Positions 46,901 to 58,100 of a stretch of DNA of 64,000 nt are shown one piece after another. The stretch's first letter is position 1. Each line of letters begins with the position of its first letter. This stretch comes from Amoebophrya sp. A120 (lineage: Eukaryota; Sar; Dinophyceae; Syndiniales; Amoebophryaceae). A program made the translations under genes and the position numbers. A model generated the notes under the pieces. That model was not told the DNA's origin. It did not search any database and worked only from the letters and a program-made list of their open reading frames with translations. The stretch spans positions 2,997,412 to 3,061,411 of the forward strand of contig CAJINV010000012.1 of NCBI GenBank assembly GCA_905178155.1, given 5' to 3'.

Positions 46901-49832
46901 TGTCTGGAAGATTCTGTAGACTTGTGACGCACGTTTTGCGTGAGCCATGATCGATCTGTAATGCATGCCGTAGCATCACAGATTTTTTGAGGGAGGTTTC
47001 TTGATGCTTATTCCGCAAGACAAATACCCCTACTACCGCGTAGCGAAAACTACACTCCCTTTCCTGCTCATGGAATACAAATTTTGTTGGAATCCAAACG
47101 CAGCATCACAAGTTACACTCTTCCAGACCCTCAGGGATATAATATGCACTTGATAGTAGTAGCAACAGGTAGGTGTCAAGGTCCGTTCGATGGTCTACCG
47201 GACTGAACGCAGCAGCCCGCTCAGTGTTGTTTGCTAGCGTTTCAACATCGTCCAGCAGGTGCTTGCGGCCCTCTGCTCCGAGCAGAAAAAGAAGTGAGCT
47301 GTGCTGCGGCTGCAAGGGTGCAGTCCGGATGGGTGAGCCTAGTCGAACGTCTTTGCTCGTGGCCTCGTAGCGCAAAAAGTTGCCCAAGGTGTCTTTGATC
47401 GATTCTAAATTTGGCCTGACGTCGCCGCTGCTGCTCCGTACTGCATACCGCAAAACCCCGATTTCATTTCTCCCCAGCAAATCTCTCTGCAACTCAACCG
47501 CTTCGTCTACCGAAAAATCGGTGATTTGCGCAGCGGTCACCTTTGGCGGTGTGGTTGTTCTACTTCCCTGGTCGCCACCGGTTGACGATGAAAAGCCTCC
47601 GTGCTGCTGACGGCCAGGAGAAAAGCGTCGACGGAACGCGCCACTCAAAGAACTCCCAATGCTTCGCGTGCTGGGATATCAAATAGAAATATGTCTGGGT
47701 CTGGAAACCTGTAATGCTGAGTTGGAAATAGGGAATGCTCTGTAATGCACAGCCACGCATGAGAAGTATTCTCGTGCCTAAGTGTTGCGGTTTCCGCATG
47801 ACAAACTGCGTTTTTGCATGACAAGCAAAAGGGTCTCTACTTGGACGCGCATCACAAGCTCTTCAGTCATGCCAGACAAGCATGACAAACCCTGCATCCT
47901 TCCAGACCCAGACATATTTGCAATGCATATGGGAGATCTGCTTCCACCACCCGACCGCGGGGTTGACGCGCCGCTGGCCATCTCAGGACCACGAGCAGCT
48001 GCAGGAGCTCCTGCAAGAACCGTCGACATCATAGTACCGGCGTCGAACTCCTTCCAGTTCGCGTGTATCCATGCCAGCAACTCCTCTTTCGCCCCGCCAG
48101 CAGGCTCCGGTACTAGAGCTGCCCCCGCCCCAGTGGACCTGAAATCGACCCACATGAGGTGCGGACCTGCTGGATCATGTTGTTGCGCCCGAGAGGAGGC
48201 TTCGCTCGCAGGTGGGTGGTCCTTGGCGCGGCCCGGAGGACTTCGTCCCCGACGTGCATATGCTGCGGCACTTGTCTGAGAAGTAGAAATTCCGCTTGCA
48301 GAAGTGCCTCCGCTGGCGGAGGCTGTTGAACTAGTTGTTGTGCTGTGCTGCGTATTCATAAACCTCGGCTCTTCCGTAACCAGGTGCGGCCACACCGCCT
48401 CCGGCAAGGTTAGCGCTTTTTTAAACACCGTCCGCAGCTTATCGAAAGGAAAAATCCCCCCTCCCGATATCGAAATGGAAATTTGTGATGCTGATTTGTG
48501 GCCACAAATCAGCTGTGTATTGCAGGAAGGCATTGCGGCCAGATCCCCAGCCTAGGTAGGGGCGTTTGCGTCTAGTAGTTCAGCATCGCAAACGGCTCCC
48601 CTTTAGGCCCAACAGCGTGACAAATCGCTTCCATAATGGGGCGGAAGCTTCTGCCCCTGTCTTCTTGCAAGACAAATGTGATTTGTGACCTCAAATCAGC
48701 AACGCAAATTTTCGGAAACATACCTTGTCAATATGGGGAGGGGGAGTTTTTCCTTTCAATACAGCTCCGCGCAGTCCCGGGCAAGAGGATTTATTTCCGA
48801 CGTGTGAGTTTCATGTTCTCGATAGATGATTTTCTTCAAATATGCCTCCCCCACCGGGCTGACGCGCACAAACTTGAGAAAGAGCTGCAGCTCGGTAAAA
48901 AACCGCACGGCGTGCCTGTAGTTGGCAAACACCAACCGCCGCGAGTTGTTCCGGTCCGTTGCGGCGAGCAGGTGCCAATTTAAGCGGCAGATTCCCACGT
49001 CGGTGAAAGAGTGCTCGAATCTTAATACTGTCTCATCTCCCCCTTTACCGATGACAGCATCGTATTCGGTTTTTGTCCCCAACATCCTAGCTACCTTCCT
49101 TGTCAACAGAGCTTCCTTCGCTTGTTTGGTGTAGACTGCGATCGCCCGATCCTCCCCAAACCAAGGCTCTTGTTTCTTTGCCTCAAAATCTGCGTACAGC
49201 TGTTTCACCGACAGGGGGCCGTGCCGGCGCAGTCCAGTCAGGTCCTTGCTGGCCCAGGACGAAGCCCTGCCGCCGTGGTCCACAAAGTTCCACTCCAACC
49301 CTGGGAAGGCAGCATCGCCTTCGTACAGCATCCCGAAATTCTCCGGAGGCAGGGAAGGTATTACCTCCAAGGGTGAGTCAGGCGCTGTCGGGTCGATCAT
49401 TAAGGGCGCATTTTCTGCCGGGGGGTAGTTGTAGTGCCCAGCACTACTACCTTGCGGCGCATACGCTTGTTTCCGGCTGTTTATGTACATTCTTTGTCTG
49501 TCATGACGACCATCCGCTGAACCACTACCCGCGGCCGTCGCTGCTGCTGCAGCCGCCGCTGCCGCTTCTGCTCCCCCGGGCAAGTATAGTAAAGCACCCA
49601 GACTGGTACAAGAACTACACGACAGTGCCAGCAGAGCCCCCGTGGCAACTCTTGTTTTCGCAGAACCACGACGCGACGACCGGCGAACGGGGACGACTTC
49701 TACTTCTTCTTCCCGTGGTTCACGTCGACGAGAAAACGCATGATCCCCCGCAGCTGGTGCATCGGGGTCGTAGGAGTTCTCTTGGCAAATAGTAGAGGTA
49801 CTGAACAACATGGCTGCAGCCTCGTCGGACAT
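40928..49832 (-). CDS. Large protein with degenerate PARP-like domain
   Basis: 1575 residues, ten exons: 49832-48762, 48434-47930, 47671-47156, 46869-46814, 46508-45955, 45644-45434, 43407-43239, 42971-42843, 42787-42332, 41988-40928. Residues 62-84 form a hydrophobic segment (signal anchor). Then comes an unrecognised globular region (FFTELQLFLKFVRVSP). Residues about 975-1240 resemble a PARP catalytic domain: VQRVENPALWSQYL (compare the RVQNP-LW-Y motif), VLFQGVNPETAYTIATSGPN (compare LFHGT), and VVQDNLFPVVVYRV near its end. The NAD-binding His of the H-Y-E triad is Gln (FQG), so ADP-ribosyl transfer is doubtful. The C-terminal 330 residues are Arg/Gly/Ser/Pro-rich with an acidic run. Eight introners and one 55-nt GT-AG intron (42788-42842). 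The PARP assignment is tentative; the gene structure is secure. Confidence 0.75.
41994..42331. mobile_element. Introner I1, family 1 (long)
   Basis: 338 bp, longer than usual for family 1, diverged termini, flanks ctgga/ctgta. Splits ADVT/VVQD. Confidence 0.85.
42977..43238. mobile_element. Introner I2, family 1
   Basis: 262 bp, family-1 termini, perfect tctcc duplication. Splits LLPE/KEEA. Confidence 0.93.
43413..45433. mobile_element. Introner I3, family 4, interrupted by a nested insertion
   Basis: Family-4 termini 2 kb apart with a perfect cgtgt duplication outside. Removing the nested insertion with one 18-bp copy leaves about 294 bp, the normal family-4 size. Splits STADT/PSEL; the frame continues across the whole 2021 bp. 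Confidence 0.88.
43462..45170 (-). mobile_element. Nested retroposed insertion with poly(A)
   Basis: 1709 bp bounded by the identical 18-mer GAGTTGTAATGCAAATCT at 43444-43461 and 45171-45188. Its left end is a run of about 12 T, i.e. a 3' poly(A) tail on the minus strand. No known protein; the longest frame is an 88-codon Lys/Ser-rich ORF at 44553-44819. Two GTGAGTAAGT-type words remain, so if it came from a transcript it was not fully spliced. No dinoflagellate spliced-leader relic was found at its 5' end. Confidence 0.75.
45650..45954. mobile_element. Introner I4, family 5
   Basis: 305 bp, family-5 termini (TATGGAAGCGTCAG), flanks tgctc/cgctc. Splits KVKE/RKDR. Confidence 0.9.
46514..46813. 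mobile_element. Introner I5, family 1
   Basis: 300 bp, family-1 termini with one diverged end, perfect ttcgc duplication. Splits AVRE/GFIA. Confidence 0.92.
46875..47155. mobile_element. Introner I6, family 1 (decayed)
   Basis: 281 bp, diverged family-1 termini, flanks gcagg/gtagt barely match. Phase still works (LLL/RSLS). Confidence 0.8.
47677..47929. mobile_element. Introner I7, family 1
   Basis: 253 bp, family-1 termini, perfect tggga duplication. Splits SRSP/STRS. Confidence 0.93.
48440..48761. mobile_element. Introner I8, family 3
   Basis: 322 bp, family-3 termini, interior inverted relative to most family-3 copies, perfect cagct duplication. Splits DCAEL/RTVF. Confidence 0.93.
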
Positions 49833-52179
49833 GGTTTATTTCGATTGCCGTCTTCGGTAATTATACGGCTACGAAGGGTTAGTTCGAAGTAAGTACAAGA
49901 CTGCTGATCAAAGCACAGCTAGCAGTAAAAAGTACTTCTACGGGTGTGTTTTTTTCGTGCGAGAGAGCAACCGGTAAAAGAAATAATAAACAGTTTGAGT
50001 TTATTGTTGGATGGTGCTTGTTACTCCCAACCGATGCTCCTGCTACGAGAGTTCTTGTACAACAAACGTAGGAGCCGCGAGATGGTATAGAAAACTTTAC
50101 ACAGTTCTCGTAGAGACTGGAGAAGGACAATACTTTTCCTACTTTGCGAGGCCTCAAAATGCAGGCACGGGAAAATATACGGACACACTTTTAAATACCA
50201 CGATCAGTGGTACGTAAGTAGTAGAAACAACCAGCGTGATACTATGCTAGTCAGAACTAGTACAGAACCAAGTAGTACCGGAGAGCCGCCGACAAAGAAT
50301 TTCTTCGTGCCTGGTCCTTCTTTTACCGGTACACTAGTAAGTGAAAGTAGAGGTCGTCGTCGATTGGCAGTGTTGAAAAGTTGTGTGTCGTGAACTTCTT
50401 CAGCTGGTTTTCGGTACGGTTATATCCTGAGTAAAAACGTACCCACACCAGAGTCAGGATGGAGATTTTGCAACACAAACCGAGGAGTTTTGGGAGTCAC
50501 GCATGACAAGTTGCACTCCGCAGTGTAGTGCAGGTTAGCAAGTGCAGTCGCATGACAAACCCATCTCCTCATCGTGTTTACAGCATTACAAATGTCAAAA
50601 CACGACTGGAAATGCCTCTCATGAAGATGCGCATTACAAATGTTCCTGTCATTGCAAATCTGCATGACAACTCTGGTGTGGGTACGTTTTTACTTAGGAT
50701 AGGTTAGAAGTTGAAAAAAAACTCGGAAAACGAAATTTTTCTTCCACTTCTAAATTTGCTTGTCGTTTGATGTCGGAGCTGCGTTTATATACTACAGTTT
50801 GTTGTTGTTGTTGGAAACTTTTTCAGTTAAATTTTACAACTTGTTAGGTGGTGGAGTTTTGGTTTTTACACGAGTGATAAAGTAGCTTTTGCGCAAAGCC
50901 AGCTTTTCCCTCGATATTAGCTTGGAGTAGTTTTTTGCTCTCTGTCGTGTCCGAAATAATTGGAAAAAAACAGGTGGTGGGCAACGAATGGTTTGCACTG
51001 CGGCAATGAGATCCAAGCGGTGAACTTTCGGACTTTATCGTTCGTGAAAAAGAGTCAATAACTTTCCACCGACGTTGAAAAATCATTTTTGTTCCTTGCA
51101 AAACATTCACGTGATGCATGATCACTTCGTGGGATCGAAGTTATTGCTCTGAATTAGGAAGATCTTGGGTCGTGCGGATCTTGATCTTCACATTGTTCAC
51201 GCATAAAACAATGATCTCTTATAGCTCTACAGTCTTATTTTCAGATACAACAAGTACTAGTACCTGTCAGCGCTATACAAAAAGCTGCGACCATTTATTT
51301 TTCCTTTCGACAGCTGGAGGCCGCGAGAGACTCGGATTTGGATTCTTTTGTGTTTTTTTCGATGTCAATGTGGGAATTCGAGTTGCTCTTGTAGTTGTAT
51401 TTATGATGAGTCACATGCATTTAATATTGTCAAACAGTATATTAATTTCGTCATCATATTACGAGTACAGGTGCGATGGTCTCTTTCTTTCTCTAACTCG
51501 ACCTTCTCATTGTCGTGTTATTTGGTGTGAAACGTCCAAAAGCGCATGATAGATGATGTCCATGTAAATCCATCGGAGCAAAATGTAGCACGTATCATAG
51601 TAGAATCTATTCTGCAGTTGTGAATGTGGGAAAAAAACAGTGATTCTACTATAGCCCGTAGTTGTAGTTTCTGGGAACCCGTATTAATCCTGTGCGTGTT
51701 TACGTCGACATATTCATGGGAAAAAGTCCACTTGTTATTTCCTGTGTGATCACACAGCTGAAAAATTCAAAAAAAAGGAAACTTCGATAAATTCATCAAC
51801 ATTTCAAGCCAGTTTCGAATTGAGCGAAAATACTTCTATCCTTGCAAAATGTAGCAGATAAAAAAACTTGACTTTCATCAATAGTGGTGGCAACCAGGTT
51901 CACTGGCGGATTGCATCTTACTTTTGTCGGAATGACAGAAGGTCCAAAAAATCTTCTATGAGCTAGCATCACAAACAAAATCTAAAATGGGTAAAAAGTC
52001 CTCAACAATTTCTTGGAAAGAGTTTTTTGGTTTGCATTTTAAGGCATTACGCAGCTGTTCCGCTTTTACCGTTACAACACGAATCCAGAAGATACTTTCA
52101 CCTTCACGACAGAAAATAACAACACAAATAAAGGAAAGCCGCGTAGTACTTTTTTCCACCCCCCGAGCAGGAACCCGGC
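49833..52179. other. Intergenic, contains one introner
   Basis: AT-rich spacer between the ankyrin-like gene's stop and the PARP-like gene's start. Apart from the introner at 50423-50701, only short frames. Confidence 0.55.
50423..50701. mobile_element. Introner J, family 4, outside recognised coding sequence
   Basis: 279 bp, intact family-4 termini (GTAAAAACGTACCCACACC), perfect ggtta duplication. No open frame continues across it, so it lies in a spacer, an untranslated region or an unrecognised transcript. Confidence 0.9.
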
Positions 52180-55100
52180 TCATTTCGTTTCTTTCTTTCT
52201 CTTGTTGGACGCCTTTGCTGCACTCTCTTGCGTCGCGGATTTTTTGGCCGCAGTAGAAGAGGTGCTCACGACGTGGTCCTGCTCCTTTTTGCCATCCTTT
52301 TTCATTGCCGTGCCCTTGACCGGCGGGAGTTTCGGTGGCAGCATCGCCGTCTTTTCCGTCTTACTGTTTATTTCCGCTTTACTTTTCATGGGCTTTATCA
52401 CAGTCTTCTCTACTTTCCCGCTATCGCCGCTCGCTTTCCCGTTTTTCTTGCCCGCACCAGCAGTGGCACTTTTCATCTCGTCCGGCGACTGCGCAACATC
52501 AACATCCATGGCGTCTTTCATCACGACATCGCCAGCTGCTCCCAAAGAAGTACTAGACCTGCTCGTCCCCGCTTTGCTGCTCTTCTTCGAGCTACTGACT
52601 TTTCCGTTCCTTAATGGTATCACGTGTATAACGTGCTCAGCTGTTACAATCTCAAACGTTACAATAGAATATCGAAATCTGTGATGCAAGAGGTGCATTA
52701 ATATGTAGCCAACTCTCATAGGATGGCGCATGACAAGTTCCGGAGTCCCAAGCCGCACTACAATCTGGCGAAATTTGTATTGGAGAAACTGGAATGTTGT
52801 CCGAGTGTGCCATGCTCGTCATGCAACACAAATAAATCCAAATTCTATTGTAACGCTTGAGATTGTAACGTTTGAGCAGGTCATAACGTGGTCCTTCTCT
52901 TTTTTCTTCAGCGGGTGGTCGCAATCCTTTAGCGGTACCTTGTTCGGGTGCGGCAACCCGTTTTCCAGGGCGTAGATCTGGTTCTTCCGGTACTGCCGCC
53001 ACTGGTCTCGCTGCTTGACGCGCACCATCGCTTGCCCCTTCTCCAGCATGGTGTAATACCAAATCCGGTCGTACGCTGACATGTTGATCATGGTGATGGG
53101 TTATCAAATGCAAATATGTCTGGGTCTGGAAGATTCCGAGATTTGTCATGCAGTTTTTCCTAGCTCCGCCAAATCTGTAATGCAGGGCATGGCGTCACAG
53201 GTTCTGCAACCCCTTGGTGATGCCTATTGTGCATGAGAAGAAATGCTCTCTCAGCATGGCCAGAAATGGACAGCTTTTGCAAGTCACGCAACACAGATTT
53301 TTGCATGATTAGCAACATGCATCACAAGTTCGCATCCTTCCAGACCCAGACACTTTTGCAATCCATATGGGTGGAATGTAGCCCTGCATCATCTTCTTGT
53401 GAGCGAGGACGAGGGTCGTGATGTTGTGTCCTGAGTAAAAACATCCGCCCCCCAAAGTCAAGATGGGAACTTCGCAACACAAGCCTAGAACTTTTGGGGG
53501 TCACGCAATACAAGTTGCAGCCCGTAGTGTAGGTCAGATTAGCAAGGCCAGCCGCATCAGAAATCCATCTGCTTTTCTTGCTTGCAGCATTACAAATACC
53601 AAAACACGACTAGAAATGCCTCTCCTGGCGATGCGCATTACAAATGTTCCTGCTATTGCAAATTTGCATGACAACTCTGGGGTGGGAAGGTTTTACAAAT
53701 GATATGTTGTTCTGCAATTTCCGGTTCTGCTCCTGCACAAGGTTTTTCACCGACCGCACGTCATGCTTCGGCCCGTTTTCAATCCTCTCCTTCTTTTCCC
53801 GTAACCGTCGCAAGTGATATTGCCGGTCCCGCTCAATTTGCTCCGTCGACTATCACGACGTGTGTCGAAAAGTATCTTACTAGTAAGTAGAAATCGCATG
53901 ACAAACTTGCTCAGCATTTTCAAAAACTTAAATTTGTGATGCTGATTTTCTTAGCCTGAGAGATTTGTAATGCAAGGCTGCAATTCATTTTACTAGCACG
54001 AGTTACTGATACTTTTCCCATCCATATCGACCGCGGATCGACCATTCCGGTGTCAATGTAGGCGAGCACTTCCGCGATTTGCGGGTTGTTTAACCCCCGG
54101 TCTTCTTTCTTCAAGTTCTTCTGCATCAGGGGGTGCGTCTCGTGGTCGCAATACTTCAAATTCTTGATAAAGTACTTGTTGGTCAAAAACGTCCGCAGTT
54201 TCGTGTCCACGTAGGGTGTGAGGAAACAGGTATGGAAGTGTCAGAATCGAAATTGACAAAATCAAAATGATTTGTCATGCATAGAATGGATTACAGTTCG
54301 AACCCAGTTTCTAAGTGGCGCATGACAAATAAATTCAGGTGGTGCCTAAATCCAGTTTGTAATGCTGTTTCGGCAAAGAAGACTGATTCTCTCATGCTGC
54401 TTTAGCAGCTCGAGCTATAACCCCAAACAGGCTTACAATCGGTCTCACTTGCCTGCTCTGCAACACACGTGTTTCGCGTCATGCATTTTATGCATCACAA
54501 ATTTTTCGATTTTGTCAATTTCGATCCTGACAGTTCCATAACAGTTCTCGCGGCAGTAGTCCTTGAAAATGAACTGCTCCCCGTTTTTATCAAATGCAAA
54601 TATGTCTGGGTCTGGAAACTTGTGATGCTGGTCGGCGAATGATTGGTGTACCGCAATTGCCGTTCCAGCATGACAAGTTTCTGAGGTGGTCGGTGTAGCC
54701 TATTTTGCACGGCAGACTGCGTCTCCGCATGACAGAAAAGCGAGGCTCTTGGGTAACGTGCATGACACGCTTGAGAGTCATGCTAGCCAAGCAAGACAAG
54801 TCTTGCATTCTTCCAGATCCAGACATTTTTGCATTTGGTAGTTTTCAAACTGCACCCGTTTTTGGTTCAGCATGTCCACCCGGTGCTGGATCAGTTGCTG
54901 GGGGGTAAGAATCTCCTTCTCCGGCGCAAACGCTGACTTGAAGTTCGTGAAAGGTCGCTTAGATGAAGTGGACGTGGTTTTGTCTTGCTGCAGAGCAACA
55001 CCAGACGTCTCTGGTAACTTGCTTGCAGTAGAGGGCTGCACTTGTTCATCAACATCCATCATTTCCACGTTTTTTGTCAAATCGATCGGAGCTGGTTTCA

Positions 55101-58100
55101 CGCCCGTCACCTCTTATACATCGCAAAAGCATCGCACTCGTATAAATGCATTACAAATTCCCCCAGCACGAGAAATGAAATTTGTCATGCGGATTTACCT
55201 TAAGAAAAAAATTTGTAATGCAAAAACGCAATTAGTACGAGTACGATACTTTCGCACAGGATACCTCCACCTCGATCTCGATGTTGTCCAAATCGACAAT
55301 GGTCGCAGGTTCTGGTGCACCAGCTGGCACCTCGTTCTGGGCTTATCCTATGGAAAAACGTCCCCAACCCATAGTCAAGATGGGGAACAATCGGCTAGAC
55401 AAGTCCACAAGTTTTGGCTGTTTTGCATGACAAGTTTGGACTCGGAGTGTAGTGCTGTTTGAGGTAGTTTAGCAGCATCACACATCTATTATACCATGCT
55501 GGTTGGCGCATTACAAATTCCAAAACACGACCAGAGAATGCGTCTCATCGGAGAACAGCATGCAGATTTGCGTGACAACTCTGGGGTGGGGACGTTTTTA
55601 CACAGGATAGGGCTTCTTCCGACGTCTTCATGGTTTTCTTTGCCGAGGACGCGGCTTCGGAAGAGGAGATCATGTAGGCGGCGGAAGAAATCGCTGCTGT
55701 TCCGGCCGCACAGGAGGCAGCCGCACTACTAGTAACCCGCACATCCACCATCTCCACATCGTTTTCATCTCGCCGGCGCTTGTCGCTCGACTCCAAATTG
55801 AGAATTTCGGGCACTTTTTTCATTTCGATTTCCCGTTCTTCTTCCGCCCTTACCTGCTCGAGTTCCAAACCCTGCAGCAAATCCTGCTGCTTCAGCAAAT
55901 CAAACTTGCCGCAGTACTCCGCTAAAACCTTCAAGTACTTGTCCTCGCTATCCAAACTTGGACCTGCTCCCAACCCGTTATTCATTTCCTTCAAATGCGC
56001 ATCGCGTAAAATCTTCTCCCCACCTTTGTTTTTCAACCAGTCAAGATGCTGCAATCCCTCCTCAAACCCTTTAGGTTTATTTTCCGGGAATGGGGGCGGT
56101 TTTTTCAAGGCCCTCTTCGCAAAGTCGTTGATCGCCCACTTTAAGATGTTGATGTCCTCCCTCTCCGCAAGTTGCAACACAGCACTCACCTTCGCGTCCA
56201 AGTTCTTCGCGTTCTTTATAACCCGCTCAGGTGTTACAATGATCTCAAACGTTGCAATAGAATATGGAAACCTCTGATGCAAGAGTGCATGACCTAGCCA
56301 TCTCTCATAGGATTGCGCATGACAATTTCCGGAGCGACAAACCCCACAACAATCTGGCGAAATTTGTATTGCAAAAGATGGAAGGCTGTGCGAGTCTGTA
56401 GTTATGCTCATCGTGCAACACAAAATCCAGACCCTATTGCAACGTTTGAGATTGTAATGTTTGAGCAACTCATATTCTTGATCCGGATCCTCTGTTTATC
56501 CCGTTTCGGCAAGATGGTCAAAATCTGCCGGCCCTCCATTCTTTCCCGCAGAGTCCTGGGCTTGGTTAAGGATTTGATCTTCTCTTCTTTTCGCTTTTCA
56601 TATTTCTCCCGCTGCTCTTCGTGGTAACTCAAAAGTTTTTCCCGGAGTGCGTTATCCGGGATCAACTTCTCCGTCCGGAGGTCCACCACGTCGGATTTTA
56701 TCTTTTCCTTTGTCCGGGGATTCGTGGTAGACCAGGATTCCAACAAGGTCGGATACGGCTTTCTATACAGCTGCTCGACCGCGGGATTGCAAACCTTGTC
56801 GTGCTATGCATTGCAAATATGTCTGGGTCTGGAAGACTGCGAGATTTGTCACGCAGGTTTTCCATGACCCATGAGGCCTGCAATGCATGATCTAGCATCA
56901 CATATTTCTAGAGGCCTTCCTGATGCCTATTCCGCATGAGAAATCCCCTCTCCGCGTAAAACAGACTGGACTTCTCTTGCTGCTCATGCAATACAGATTT
57001 TTTTGGACGAATCCAAATGCAGCATCACAAGTTACGTCCTTCCAGACCCAGGCATATTTGCAATCCATACGTGCCGCGTCGGCACTTTCGCGGACAGATT
57101 CCACTCCTTGGATTTCGCCCGCCAGCGCTCCCGGACATTAATCAAGTTCGGATCGACGACTTTCTTGATCATTTCCCCCCGCACCTCCTGGTACTTGTTA
57201 CTTTTCTTCTTTCTTTCCTCTTTCGCTTTCTCGCTCCGTTCCTTCCGCTGCCTCCGTTATCCTGATTAAAAACGTCCCAACACCAGAGCCAAGATGGGAA
57301 AATCTACTAGACAAATCAAGTAGCTTTCGTTGTTTGGCATGACAGGTTTGTCCTCGTAGTGTAATTCTGTTTAGCTAGTTCAGAAGCATCACAGATCTAG
57401 CATAGCATGCTGATCCTAGCATCACAAATTTCAAAACACGAATAGAAAATGCTTCTCTTTCTCATAGAGCTCCGCATGAGAAACCTTCTTTGCATGCAGA
57501 ATTGCATGACACCTATGGGGTGGGAATGTTTTTGCACGGGATATCCGTCTTTCAATCCTTTTCGCTTCTTTCGCTCGGGACCGGTCAATGTCAAAGTCCT
57601 GAAACTTTTCGTCGTCATTTTCTTCTATTAACCCTTTGTCGTCCTCGACTTGGGGGGCAGCAGCGGAAAAATCATGATAACCGTCGTCTTTCCGCACCGC
57701 CAACCCCAGCGCCACCCGCTCTTCCTGGGTCTTGAAGTACAGGTCGAATTTCTCTTCGTTTCCGACGTCCTCATCCTCGTCCGGCCACAGAATCCGGTGG
57801 CCCCAGTCCTTCTGGTAAGCCAACCTTTTCAGCATCACATAGCCGTCGTAGCACCCGTGCTCCCAGAAGTAGTCGTGCGCGCGCTTGCCCAGTTTGTCCT
57901 TCTTCAAAAGCGACCGAAACCGCTTAGCGGTGGCGATCAGCCAGCAGGTACGCAGGTCGGACTCCTTTTCCATCTCCCGCAGGGCGCACACGTGCAAAAT
58001 CGTTCGCCCGCAGGCGTCGACGTCATTCACCATATGGTATTGCGTATGCATTGCAAAAAGTTTCGCACTGAACAAGTAGAAATAGCATCACAAATTTTTC

